From: Mycolicibacterium llatzerense
Lineage (GTDB): Bacteria; Actinomycetota; Actinomycetes; Mycobacteriales; Mycobacteriaceae
Direction: 5' to 3'
DNA: 64,000 nt
Assembly: GCF_000878195.1 (NCBI RefSeq)
Contig: NZ_JXST01000036.1
Span: 1-64,000, forward strand
Shown: piece by piece, positions 26,942-34,788 of the stretch
Layout of the letters: every line of letters starts with the position of its first letter
Position numbering within the stretch: the stretch's first letter is position 1
Position numbers and translations under genes: made by a program
The notes under the pieces: model-generated
Told to the model about the DNA's origin: nothing
Database searches by the model: none
What the model saw: the letters and a program-made list of their open reading frames with translations, nothing else

Positions 26942-27919
26942 GTGCCACGACGAGCCCCGGTACGTACCGCCGAGCTGGACCTGGAAACCCTGACGCTGCA
27001 GCAGGACGGCCGCGTCCTCACCGCGCGGTTCGACGACCCGCCGAACCAGTTCCTGTCGCTGCGGCTGGTCAAGGACATGGACCGGCTGACCCGCGCCGCG
27101 GATCGAGATCCCGAGGTCGGCGCGGTGATCCTGACCGGGACCGGCGACAAGTTCATCTCGCACTCCGAACCTGAACAGGTGCAACTGTTCTTCCAGCTGG
27201 CGACGCCGCCGCTGCCGTCGCGCGCCGTGGGCTGGTCCATCAAGCTCAACAACGCCGCCATGCGCGTCCCGGCCCTGCTCAAGGCCACCGAGACCCGCGG
27301 CGGCGACTGGGGCACCGGCATCGTCTACAGCGCCATCCTCAAGCGGACCATCACCCGGATGAACCGCTCGGGCGTGGTCTACCTCGCCGCCATCAACGGC
27401 ACGACCCTCGGTGGCGGGTTCGAGCTCGCGCTGTTCTGCGACCTGCGGATCGCCGCCGACACCGACCAGGTCCGCATCGGCCTGATCGAGATTCTCGCCG
27501 GCCTGGTACCGGGAGGTGGTGGCAGCCAACGACTTCCGGCCATGCTCGGCATGTCCGCCGCACTGGAACACATGCTGGAAGGGCGACCGCTGACCGCGCG
27601 GGAAGCACTCGACGCCGGCGTCGTGCACCGACTCGCGCCCGCCGCGAGCCTCCTCGACGACGTCCACGCCACCGCGCAGCGGCTGTCCCGGCGCTCCCCC
27701 TACGCCATCGCGGCCGTCAAGCGCGCCGTCTACTTCGGCGGCAACAAATCGCTGTCCCGCGCCCTCGACTTCGAGCTCGCGGGATTCATCGGGACCGGCC
27801 GGAATCCGCGAAAACACTTGACGGCGGACGCTTTTCAGCAGGACTACGAGAGCATCGGCGACAGCCCCTTCGCCACGCACATCGATCCCTGGCTGTCCGG
27901 CACCCGCGTCGAGCAATAG
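26942..27919 (+). CDS. Enoyl-CoA hydratase/isomerase (crotonase) family protein
   Basis: A 325-aa crotonase-fold protein. The oxyanion-hole segment is INGTTLGGGFELALFCDLRIA, and the second active-site segment is IGLIEILAGLVPGGGGSQRLP. It is longer than the usual ~260 aa because of an insertion around residues 75-125 (SEPEQVQLFFQLATPP onward) and an extended C-terminus, so substrate or chemistry may differ from simple hydration. The GTG at 26942 has AGGA 8 nt upstream. It is the last gene of the KstR-box operon; its stop codon contributes to the promoter of the HIT gene. Confidence 0.85.
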   Translation: MPRRAPVRTAELDLETLTLQQDGRVLTARFDDPPNQFLSLRLVKDMDRLTRAADRDPEVGAVILTGTGDKFISHSEPEQVQLFFQLATPPLPSRAVGWSIKLNNAAMRVPALLKATETRGGDWGTGIVYSAILKRTITRMNRSGVVYLAAINGTTLGGGFELALFCDLRIAADTDQVRIGLIEILAGLVPGGGGSQRLPAMLGMSAALEHMLEGRPLTAREALDAGVVHRLAPAASLLDDVHATAQRLSRRSPYAIAAVKRAVYFGGNKSLSRALDFELAGFIGTGRNPRKHLTADAFQQDYESIGDSPFATHIDPWLSGTRVEQ

Positions 27920-27928
27920 GCTGGGCCC

Positions 27929-28324
27929 ATGCCGACCGTCTTCAGCATGATCATCAACCGCGACCTGCCGGGCCGATTCGTCTACGAGGACGACGACGTC
28001 GTCGCGTTCCTCACCATCGAGCCCATGACGCAGGGCCACACGCTCGTCGTGCCCCGGGCCGAGGTGGACAACTGGCAGGAACTGGATCCTGAGCTGTTCA
28101 ACAAGGTCATGGCGGTGTCGCAGAAGATCGGCCGCGCGGTGTGCACGGCGTTCGACGCGCCCCGCGCCGGTGTGATCATCGCCGGGCTCGAGGTGCCGCA
28201 CCTGCACGTGCACGTCTTCCCGGCCCGCAACCTGTCCGACTTCGGGTTCGCGGGCGTCGACCGGAACCCGTCGCCGGAATCACTCGACGAGGCTCAGGCC
28301 AAGATCATCGCTGCCCTCGGCTGA
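27929..28324 (+). CDS. HIT-family nucleotide-binding protein, Rv0759c-like
   Basis: A 131-aa HIT protein whose catalytic triad HLHVHVF (His91, His93, His95) is clear. Such proteins hydrolyse nucleotidyl phosphoramidates or dinucleotide polyphosphates. TAGGCT at 27917-27922 overlaps the crotonase stop codon TAG and leaves 6 nt to the ATG at 27929, so it has its own leaderless promoter candidate. The gene overlaps the convergent phoR by 45 nt. Order with phoR-phoP matches Rv0759c-Rv0758-Rv0757. Confidence 0.92.
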   Translation: MPTVFSMIINRDLPGRFVYEDDDVVAFLTIEPMTQGHTLVVPRAEVDNWQELDPELFNKVMAVSQKIGRAVCTAFDAPRAGVIIAGLEVPHLHVHVFPARNLSDFGFAGVDRNPSPESLDEAQAKIIAALG

Positions 28325-29746
28325 GCCGGCGGCGCCACCGACCCGCGGCAGCCGCACCGTGAATCGGCAGCCGTGGCCCGGCGCCGTGGTCACAGTGACG
28401 ACGCCGCCGTGCGCCCGCACCAGCGAGTCGACGATCGACAGCCCGAGGCCCGTGCCGCCGCTGGTCCGGGTGCGCGACGAGTCCGTGCGGTAGAAGCGCT
28501 CGAAGATCCGGTGGGCGTCCTCGGCCGTCAGGCCAGGGCCCTGGTCGCACACCTCGAGTACCGCGTCACCGTCGACCGTGCCGACCCGCACGGTGATGCC
28601 ACCGGACTCCGGGGTGTGCTGTACCGCGTTCATCACCAGGTTGCCCAGCACCTGGCGCAACCGGGCTTCGTCGCCCAGGACTTCCGGGGTACCCGGCCCG
28701 TCCAGCAGTTCCAGCGACACCGTCCGCAGCGGTGCGATCGACCGGGCGTCGTGCACCGCGTCGGTGGCCAGGATCAACAGGTCGACGGGGCGCTGCTCCA
28801 GCGGCCGCTGTTGGTCCAGCCGCGCCAGCAGCAGCAGATCCTCGACCAGCAGACCCATGCGGCGGGCTTCGCTCTCGATCCGGCTCATCAGCATCTCGAC
28901 GTCACTGGCAGCGCCCTGCCGGTACAGCTCGGCGAAGCCGCGAATCGTGGTCAGCGGCGTCCGCAGCTCGTGGCTGGCATCGGTGATGAAGCGCCGCATC
29001 CGCTCCTCGGAGGTACGCGCCGTCTCTGCCGACTGCTCCGATGAGGCCACCGCGCCCTGAATCTGCGCGAGCATTCCGTTGAGCGCCAACGACAATCGGC
29101 CGACTTCCGTCCGCGAGTCCCGTGCCGGCACACGACGGTCGAGCTGCCCGGCGGCGATGTCGGCGGCCGTCCGCTCCACCTCGACGAGGGGCCGCAGGCT
29201 GCGGTGCACCGCGACGTACCCGGCGACGCCCAGGATCAGCAGCACGGCGGCGCCGATGCCGACCTGCGACCAGGCCAGCGCCCGCACCGTCGACGTCACG
29301 TCGGACAGGTCGATCGCGACCGTCGTCAATTCGCCGGCCGGGCCGCGCACCGTCATGGCCCGCCATTTGACATCCGAATGATGGATCGAGCCGACCGTCG
29401 TCGGCACCGGGCCGACGTCATTGCTGTCCGGCAGGGCCGGCTGCGCATCGTTGTCGTTGACGGCGATCCACACCCGGCCGTCGGGATCGATGCCGCGCAC
29501 GTAGAAGTTCGACGGCGGCCGTGCCGGGTTCGGGCCCTCGATCGGAGTGGCGGGCATCCGCCGCGGCTCCTGTGCCCAGCTACGGGAGGCGTCGAGCAGG
29601 GTTTCGTCGACGCGGTTGACCAGGCTGTGCTGCATGATCGACGTGACGGCGATGCCGGAGGCCAGCAGACCGCAGGCCGCCAGCAGGACGGTCGCGGCAA
29701 CCAGCCCCAGCCGCAGCGGAATGCCGCGTGAACGCAGGCGTGTCAT
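28280..29746 (-). CDS. phoR: Sensor histidine kinase PhoR
   Basis: A 488-aa membrane sensor kinase. Membrane segments lie near 11-36 and 161-182 with an extracytoplasmic sensor loop between, followed by HAMP, dimerisation/phosphoacceptor His259 (DASHELRTP), N-box Asn373, G1 DQGPG (401-405) and G2 GTGLGLS (431-437). Large parts are as I recall M. tuberculosis PhoR (Rv0758), and PhoP lies just upstream. ATG 29746 or GTG 29749 are both possible. The last 45 nt overlap the convergent HIT gene. It senses an envelope or acid-related signal and phosphorylates PhoP. Confidence 0.95.
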   Translation of the reverse strand: MTRLRSRGIPLRLGLVAATVLLAACGLLASGIAVTSIMQHSLVNRVDETLLDASRSWAQEPRRMPATPIEGPNPARPPSNFYVRGIDPDGRVWIAVNDNDAQPALPDSNDVGPVPTTVGSIHHSDVKWRAMTVRGPAGELTTVAIDLSDVTSTVRALAWSQVGIGAAVLLILGVAGYVAVHRSLRPLVEVERTAADIAAGQLDRRVPARDSRTEVGRLSLALNGMLAQIQGAVASSEQSAETARTSEERMRRFITDASHELRTPLTTIRGFAELYRQGAASDVEMLMSRIESEARRMGLLVEDLLLLARLDQQRPLEQRPVDLLILATDAVHDARSIAPLRTVSLELLDGPGTPEVLGDEARLRQVLGNLVMNAVQHTPESGGITVRVGTVDGDAVLEVCDQGPGLTAEDAHRIFERFYRTDSSRTRTSGGTGLGLSIVDSLVRAHGGVVTVTTAPGHGCRFTVRLPRVGGAAGSAEGSDDLGLSLVE

Positions 29747-29813
29747 CACTCCATTGTTGGCGATGTCCGCCCAAAAATGCCTCAGCGCGGTTTGTTCTTC
29801 GCGCGAGCGCTCA

Positions 29814-30533
29814 TCACCGCGGCTCGCGCAGGACGTAACCGACCCCGCGCAGGGTGTGCAGCAGGCGCTTCTCGCCGGTGTCGATCTTGCGGCGCAGGTA
29901 CGACACGTAGGACTCGACGACGTTCACGTCACCGCCGAAGTCGTAACGCCACACGTGATCGAGGATCTTCGGCTTCGACAGGACGGTGCCCGCGTTGATG
30001 ATGAAGTAGCGCAGCAGCGTGAACTCGGTGGGCGACAGCGAGACCGGTTCCCCGGCTTTCCACACCTCGTGGGTGTCTTCGTCGAGTTCGATGTCGGCGA
30101 ACGTCAGCTTGGCGCTGCGCGGCTCTTCGACACCGCGGCCGGTGCGGCGCAGGATCACCCGCAGCCGCGCCACGACCTCTTCGAGGCTGAACGGCTTGGT
30201 GACGTAGTCGTCGCCGCCGAGCGTCAGACCGGCGACCTTGTCCTGCAGGCTGTCGCGGGCCGTGAGGAACAGCGCCGGCGCATCGATACCGTCGGCCCGC
30301 ATCCGGCGCAGCACGCCGAACCCGTCCATGCCCGGCATCATCACGTCGAGGATGACCGCATCCGGCTTGACCTCGCGGGCCTTGTCCAGCGCGGCGGGGC
30401 CGTTGGAGGCGGAGTGCACCTCGAAGCCCTGGAACTTCAGGCTCACCGAAAGTAGCTCGACGATGTTGGTCTCGTCGTCGACTACCAGAATCCGTGCTTC
30501 GGGCGTCGCCTCGGGAAGTGCAGCCATGGCCAT
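29814..30533 (-). CDS. phoP: Response regulator PhoP
   Basis: A 239-aa OmpR-family regulator. The receiver domain has phosphoacceptor Asp63, acidic pair Asp19/Asp20, Thr91 and Lys113. The C-terminal winged helix contains LSPTEFTLLRYF and the closing YVSYLRRKIDTG...RGVGYVLREPR region, essentially the known mycobacterial PhoP. ATG 30533 has AGGA 10-11 nt upstream; ATG 30527 is an alternative. The frame stays open to 31859, but that extension is antisense to a repeat gene and not coding. A PhoP box lies about 45 bp upstream, so autoregulation is expected. phoR follows after 67 nt. Confidence 0.97.
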   Translation of the reverse strand: MAMAALPEATPEARILVVDDETNIVELLSVSLKFQGFEVHSASNGPAALDKAREVKPDAVILDVMMPGMDGFGVLRRMRADGIDAPALFLTARDSLQDKVAGLTLGGDDYVTKPFSLEEVVARLRVILRRTGRGVEEPRSAKLTFADIELDEDTHEVWKAGEPVSLSPTEFTLLRYFIINAGTVLSKPKILDHVWRYDFGGDVNVVESYVSYLRRKIDTGEKRLLHTLRGVGYVLREPR

Positions 30534-30577
30534 GCAGCCATGGTCCTCGCAGGCCTTAAATCCTCCCTGCCTGGTGA

Positions 30578-30594
30578 CTGTGAAGATGCTGTGA
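30578..30594 (-). promoter_or_regulatory. PhoP box upstream of phoP (TCACAG-N5-TCACAG)
   Basis: On the minus strand the sequence reads TCACAGCATCTTCACAG, two TCACAG half-sites in direct repeat with an 11-bp period. This is the published PhoP-box arrangement (TCACAGC-N4-TCACAGC type). It lies between phoP and the divergent repeat-protein gene, 45 bp from the phoP start and about 73 bp from the other, so either promoter could be controlled. Confidence 0.85.
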
Positions 30595-30666
30595 GTCGCA
30601 CAGGCATTTGCCAGACCTCTCGCACCTCGACCACATCGGATGTGACGGGCGCCATACACTTGGCCG

Positions 30667-31980
30667 ATGGACCTGGGTAAAGCCCTGTCAGACCTGGCCT
30701 CGACGCCGCTCCGTATCGCCTCCGCCGGCCTCGAAATCGCCGGCGACACCGTCACCGCGGTGCAGCGGGGTTTGAACGGTGGCGGGCCGGCGATCGTCGC
30801 CCCGTCGATGAGCCGCATCTTCGGCTTCGACGACGCGCTCAGCCGGGCCGGTCGCCTCACCCGACTGATCGACGACGACGCCCCCCTCGGCCGGGCGCTG
30901 GCGCCGGGCGGCGTGCTCGATCGGTTGCTCCGCCCGGGCGGTCTGGTCGACCAGATCAGCCAGGACGGCGGCCTCCTCGACCGCCTCACCGCCGAGGGCG
31001 GCGCCGTGACACGGGCACTGGCACCAGGCGGCATCATCGACCAGCTCACCCTCGACGGTGGCTTGCTGGACCAATTGACCTCCGACGACGGCGCGTTGTC
31101 GCGAGTGCTCGCCCCGGGCGGCTTCGCCGAACAGGTACTCGCCCCCGACGGTGTCGTGGATCGGGTACTCAGCGAGGACGGCATCGCCGCCCGCCTGATC
31201 GCGAAGGACGGACCGGCCGACCGCTTCCTCGCCGACGACGGTGTGGTGGACCGGCTGCTGAGTACGGGCGGCATCGTCGACCGACTGCTCGAACCGGGCG
31301 GACCGGCCGACCGCGTCCTCGCCGACGGCGGCGTCGTCGACCGCGTGCTGTCCACCGACGGCATCCTCGACCGAGTGCTCGCCCCGGGTGGGGTGGCCGA
31401 CCGTGGCCTCGCCGAAGGCGGCGTCGTGGACCAGGTGCTCGCTGACGGCGGCATTGTGGACCGGGTCCTGCGTCCGGAAGGCATCGCCGACCGGTTGATC
31501 GGCGAAGGTGGCATCGCCGACCGGCTGTTGGCCGACAACGGCGTGGTCGATCGGGTGCTGCGAGCGGACGGCATCGCCGACCGCCTGCTCGGCGACGGTG
31601 GATCGGTCGACAAGATGCTCGCCGACGGCGGCCTGGTGGACCGGCTGCTCAGCGAGGGCGGCATCGCCGAACGACTGCTCGACGAAGGCGGCGCCATCGA
31701 CGTCCTCACCGCACCCGACGGCGCCCTGATGAAACTGAACGACGTCGTCGACAACCTCAACCAACTGGCGCCCGTGCTCGCTGGGCTCGCCCCGACCGTC
31801 GACAAGCTGTACGACGCGGTGCTCGTGCTCAATGACGCGGTGAATCCGCTGAGCAACATCGCCGGGCGGATTCCGGGGAGCCGTCAGCGCGGCAGGCGGG
31901 CAGCGGCTCGGGCCGCGGCCTCGCAGCGGGTCGTGGACGAGAACGGCCAGGACCAGCCGGGATCCACCCAGGCACCCTGA
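30667..31980 (+). CDS. Decapeptide-repeat protein adjacent to phoP (Rv0756c position)
   Basis: A 437-aa protein. Residues 1-78 are a short non-repetitive head, about 79-358 consist of some 28 contiguous decapeptides of consensus A-D-G-G-[IV]-[VA]-D-R-[LV]-L, and the tail has a leucine/alanine-rich helical part (VVDNLNQLAPVLAGLAPTVD) and an Arg/Ala-rich end. No signal peptide is visible. TACACT (30655-30660) lies 6 nt before the ATG at 30667, so the mRNA should be leaderless. The gene diverges from phoP across a PhoP box. I recall a hypothetical gene at this place in M. tuberculosis (Rv0756c). Function is unknown; the strict G-G...D-R-L-L periodicity suggests an elongated repeat fold, perhaps a scaffold. 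Confidence 0.85.
   Translation: MDLGKALSDLASTPLRIASAGLEIAGDTVTAVQRGLNGGGPAIVAPSMSRIFGFDDALSRAGRLTRLIDDDAPLGRALAPGGVLDRLLRPGGLVDQISQDGGLLDRLTAEGGAVTRALAPGGIIDQLTLDGGLLDQLTSDDGALSRVLAPGGFAEQVLAPDGVVDRVLSEDGIAARLIAKDGPADRFLADDGVVDRLLSTGGIVDRLLEPGGPADRVLADGGVVDRVLSTDGILDRVLAPGGVADRGLAEGGVVDQVLADGGIVDRVLRPEGIADRLIGEGGIADRLLADNGVVDRVLRADGIADRLLGDGGSVDKMLADGGLVDRLLSEGGIAERLLDEGGAIDVLTAPDGALMKLNDVVDNLNQLAPVLAGLAPTVDKLYDAVLVLNDAVNPLSNIAGRIPGSRQRGRRAAARAAASQRVVDENGQDQPGSTQAP
30901..31740 (+). repeat. Tandem 30-bp repeats encoding decapeptides, about 28 copies
   Basis: Each unit is 30 bp and encodes a variant of ADGG(I/V)(V/A)DR(L/V)L; early examples are APGGVLDRLL and RPGGLVDQIS, late ones ADGGLVDRLL and SEGGIAERLL. 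There is no spacer, and phase is kept throughout. Nucleotide identity between units is moderate, as expected for protein-level selection rather than recent amplification. Confidence 0.9.
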
Positions 31981-32022
31981 CGGGTTAGGATTCTGGGCGG
32001 TTCGGGCATGCTCGGACCGCAT

Positions 32023-32097
32023 GCCTCCTTAGCTCAGTGGTAGAGCGTTCGCCTTGTAAGCGGAATGTCATCGGTTCAATCCCGATAGGAGGCTCCA
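32023..32097 (+). tRNA. tRNA-Thr (anticodon TGT)
   Basis: The acceptor stem GCCTCCT (32023-32029) pairs with AGGAGGC (32087-32093); the discriminator is T, and CCA is encoded (32095-32097). The D-stem is GCTC/GAGC, the anticodon stem TTCGC/GCGGA with loop CTTGTAA, and the T-arm ATCGG-TTCAATC-CCGAT. The anticodon TGT (32055-32057) reads ACA. Confidence 0.95.
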
Positions 32098-32141
32098 TCA
32101 CACCGTGTCTACTTGTCGGTGGCCCGTCGTAACGTCCGCTC

Positions 32142-32546
32142 ATGAGGTCATGTCTCGCTTGCGGTAATCCGCTCTTGAAGCGCAGCCAGAAGGTCTACTG
32201 CAGTAACGCATGCCAGGCGTCGGCCCGCCGCGACGTGAAGACGAAACGGTGGCTTGTCACCGGAGAGGCGTCCCTCGGCACCTACCCGGATCACTATGTG
32301 CGGCAATACATCGGAGACGCTCAATCCGGCTGCTGCGCGATCTGCGGCGGAAACACAACCTGGCAAGACCTGCCGCTGGCGTTGGTACTGGATCACATCG
32401 ACGGCGACCCGACGAACAACCGTCGGGAGAACCTACGGCTGATCTGTCCGAACTGTGACTCACAGCTGCCGACGTACAAGAGCCGCAACCGCGGCAACGG
32501 CCGTCACTTCCGTCGTGAGCGATACGCCAACGGGCAGTCGTACTAG
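32142..32546 (+). CDS. HNH endonuclease-like protein
   Basis: A 134-aa protein. An N-terminal zinc-ribbon-like module (CLACG-x9-YCSNAC) precedes an HNH nuclease core: CCAIC, the catalytic LDHIDGD, then TNNRRENLRLICPNC, which supplies the Asn and the second pair of zinc cysteines. TAACGT (32130-32135) lies 6 nt before the ATG at 32142, suggesting a leaderless transcript. It begins 44 nt downstream of tRNA-Thr and its stop codon shares CTAG with the convergent TPR gene. Free-standing HNH genes are common in phages and mobile DNA, but here no integrase or att duplication is visible. The natural target is unknown. Confidence 0.85.
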   Translation: MRSCLACGNPLLKRSQKVYCSNACQASARRDVKTKRWLVTGEASLGTYPDHYVRQYIGDAQSGCCAICGGNTTWQDLPLALVLDHIDGDPTNNRRENLRLICPNCDSQLPTYKSRNRGNGRHFRRERYANGQSY

Positions 32547-33565
32547 TGCCGCGTGAAGCGGCTCACCCAGGCCAACACGATGCTGACGACGAACAGCATC
32601 GGAGCACCGACCTGCACCACCTCCAACTGTCGGGGGCTGACGGTCGTGAGAGCCCCCAGCACCACCGCGACAGAGACGATCAGCAGGCGTACCGCCACCA
32701 GTGGCCGGCTCTTCAGGACTGCCGCGAAGGTGCGGCGGCCGACGGTGGCCACCAGCTTTCCCAGCGCAGCGGCAAGACCCACGGTCACCACGGCGATCCC
32801 GACTCGCGGTCCCCAACCCAGCGTGTTGCCCGGAGCTGCCGTGACGAGCAGCAGCCACAGCAGGAACAGCACTCCGACGCTGCACCACCGCAGCCAGCGG
32901 GCCAGCGCGAGGGCGATGTTGCTGCGGGCCAGACCTCCGAGGGCAGGGTCGAGCGTGCCGGCACCGAGGAACCCCCGAAGCGCGCCCAACAGCCGTCCCC
33001 GGGTCATCCGGTTGACCGCCAGGTTGTGTGTCGCTATGGCGTGATCGGGTTGCAGCCGGAGCGCGGCAGTGTATTCGGCATCCGATTCGGCGGTTCGCGA
33101 CAACTTCCGAAAGATGTTTCCCCGCAGGACAAACAGATCAGGATCCGAGGGCTCCAGGCGGATCGCTTCGGTGACCTCGGCCAGCGCGGCATTCAGCCAG
33201 CCTTCGTCCGACAGGATTTGGGCGTACACCAAGTGGGTTCGGTACTCGTTCGGGTTGCCGCAGACCGCTCGCCAGGCCATCCACTTCGCCTCCTGCAGCC
33301 GCCCTTGCCCACGAAGTGCCAACGCATACAAGCGAATTGCATGCTCATTGTCGGGGGCCAATTTCAGTGCCGCATAGAGGCGGCGCTCGGCACCGATGTG
33401 GTCGCCGAGCCCGACGGCGGCCTGGGCATCGAGGATGAGCAGCACCGGATCATCCGGCGCCATCGAGAGTGCACCGGCCAGCACCTCGCGGGCGCGCTGA
33501 TGGTTGTCAACGTCGAGGTACAACCGCGCCTGCTGCAGCGCGGCATCGACACCGTCGGCTGTCAC
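32543..33565 (-). CDS. TPR-domain membrane protein (third gene of AAA+ cassette)
   Basis: A 340-aa protein. The N-terminal ~215 residues contain tandem TPR-like helical hairpins (for example YLDVDNHQRAREVLAGALSM and RLYALALRGQGRLQEAKWMA). The C-terminal ~115 residues contain hydrophobic segments (LRWCSVGVLFLLWLLLVTAA, GIAVVTVGLAAALGKLVATV, LLIVSVAVVLGAL, MLFVVSIVLAWV), so it is a multi-pass membrane protein with a cytoplasmic TPR head. The GTG at 33565 overlaps the ATPase stop (GTGA). The open frame to 33658 lies inside the ATPase gene. It probably anchors or presents partners to the ATPase. Function unknown. Confidence 0.82.
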   Translation of the reverse strand: MTADGVDAALQQARLYLDVDNHQRAREVLAGALSMAPDDPVLLILDAQAAVGLGDHIGAERRLYAALKLAPDNEHAIRLYALALRGQGRLQEAKWMAWRAVCGNPNEYRTHLVYAQILSDEGWLNAALAEVTEAIRLEPSDPDLFVLRGNIFRKLSRTAESDAEYTAALRLQPDHAIATHNLAVNRMTRGRLLGALRGFLGAGTLDPALGGLARSNIALALARWLRWCSVGVLFLLWLLLVTAAPGNTLGWGPRVGIAVVTVGLAAALGKLVATVGRRTFAAVLKSRPLVAVRLLIVSVAVVLGALTTVSPRQLEVVQVGAPMLFVVSIVLAWVSRFTRH

Positions 33566-34788
33566 CGAATCTTGTTGCGACGCAAGTACTTCGCCAGGTC
33601 GTCGTAGGTACCGTCCCGATTGCCGAATTCGACGACGTTGCGGGCCGTATCGAACCACGGACCGGTCGACGGACGAACCTGACGCAGCGCCGCCTCCACA
33701 TCGGACATCCGCACCGGCCGCACCTGACCGGTGTGCAGCGAGTCGGCCATCGCCAATTGCGTTGCGGTATCACAGACATGAGCCAGGTCCGCACCGGAGA
33801 AGCCGGCAGTACGGGCCGCCAGCGCGGACAGGTCGATTCCCTCGATCGGACGATCCTGCAGGTGCAGCCGCCCGATGCTGGCCCGGGCCGTGGTGTCAGG
33901 CAACCCGACGAAAACCATCCGGTCGAACCGTCCTGGTCGACGCAGGGCCGCATCGACATCCCATGGCGCGTTGGTGGCGCCCAGGATGTACACCCCGTCG
34001 TTGCTGGCCGAGGCCGAATCCAGTTCCTCCAGCAGAGTATTGACGATGGTCCGGATACCGGAGGTACCGCTCAACGCGGACCGGCGGTGGCCCAATGCGT
34101 CAACCTCGTCGAAAAACAGCACGCACGGCGCGTTACGGCGCGCGGTGTCGAAGACCGAGCGGATGCTGCGTTCGCTCTCACCGAACCAGCGGTGGAGCAC
34201 GTCTGCGATGCCGACCTGATAGAAGTTCGCGCCCAGCTCGCCCGATACCGCCTTGGCGATGAACGACTTCCCACATCCGGGCGGCCCATAGAGCAGCAGA
34301 CCGCCGCGAGCCGACATCTTGTAGGCCTTCATCAGCTCTGGGTTGCGAAGCGGTCCGAGCAGCGAGAGTTCGAGCTGTTTCTTGACGGCGTCCATGCCGC
34401 CGACGTCGGCGAGTCGCACCTCACTGCGGGTGACCGCCTCGAAGTCGTCCTCTCCCACCGCCTGCGCGGGTTCATCGACAAAAGCGGGCTTGACGATGTC
34501 GGATACCTGATCCTCGGCCGCCTCCCAGTCGAACGACGACTTCGGTTGCGGCACTTCGGGTTCAGGCGCCGGCGCCGGGGCGGCAAGGGCGGCGGTGCAC
34601 TGCTGCAACAACTGTTGCGCCGTCGTGTCGGCCGGGTCCGCGGCCAGCACCGCGCCGCAGTGCGCCAATGCCTCGGCGTGCCGCCCCCGTTCGGCCAGAA
34701 TGCCGGCGAGGTGCAGGCGCAGGGCCAGCGCATCCGGACTCTGCTCGACCGCCAGCACCAACTGTGCAATTACCGGATCATCGGTCAC
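33562..34788 (-). CDS. AAA+ ATPase with N-terminal TPR-like region (second gene of cassette)
   Basis: A 408-aa protein. Residues 1-70 form TPR-like helices (LVLAVEQSPDALALRLHLAG, RHAEALAHCGAVLAADP), then a Pro/Glu linker, then one CDC48/FtsH-type AAA domain: Walker A GPPGCGKS (168-175), Walker B FFDEVD (225-230), sensor-1 Asn273, arginine fingers near Arg284/Arg287 (RRPGRFDR), and a helical lid with SGADLAHVCDTA. It lacks a protease domain, so it is a remodelling ATPase. Start GTG 34788 overlaps the upstream stop (GTGA). The genes on both sides encode membrane proteins, suggesting an assembly that remodels or extracts a membrane or exported client. Confidence 0.88.
   Translation of the reverse strand: MTDDPVIAQLVLAVEQSPDALALRLHLAGILAERGRHAEALAHCGAVLAADPADTTAQQLLQQCTAALAAPAPAPEPEVPQPKSSFDWEAAEDQVSDIVKPAFVDEPAQAVGEDDFEAVTRSEVRLADVGGMDAVKKQLELSLLGPLRNPELMKAYKMSARGGLLLYGPPGCGKSFIAKAVSGELGANFYQVGIADVLHRWFGESERSIRSVFDTARRNAPCVLFFDEVDALGHRRSALSGTSGIRTIVNTLLEELDSASASNDGVYILGATNAPWDVDAALRRPGRFDRMVFVGLPDTTARASIGRLHLQDRPIEGIDLSALAARTAGFSGADLAHVCDTATQLAMADSLHTGQVRPVRMSDVEAALRQVRPSTGPWFDTARNVVEFGNRDGTYDDLAKYLRRNKIR

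Noticed and set aside
30901..31740. CRISPR-like array
   Set aside because: Units are 30 bp without spacers, vary in sequence and keep an open frame, so they encode protein repeats.
30534..31859. Long minus-strand N-terminal extension of the phoP frame
   Set aside because: It is antisense to the decapeptide repeats and is a Ser/Pro/Arg/Thr-rich shadow produced by the 30-bp repeat. PhoP orthologues start near 30533.
30688..32022. 444-aa minus-strand ORF over the repeat gene
   Set aside because: It is another shadow frame of the tandem repeats (VxHxAVxE-like units); it has no start signals and runs toward the tRNA region.
32023..32600. Integrated mobile element at tRNA-Thr
   Set aside because: No integrase, transposase or duplicated tRNA 3' end could be found nearby; kept only as a question about the HNH gene.
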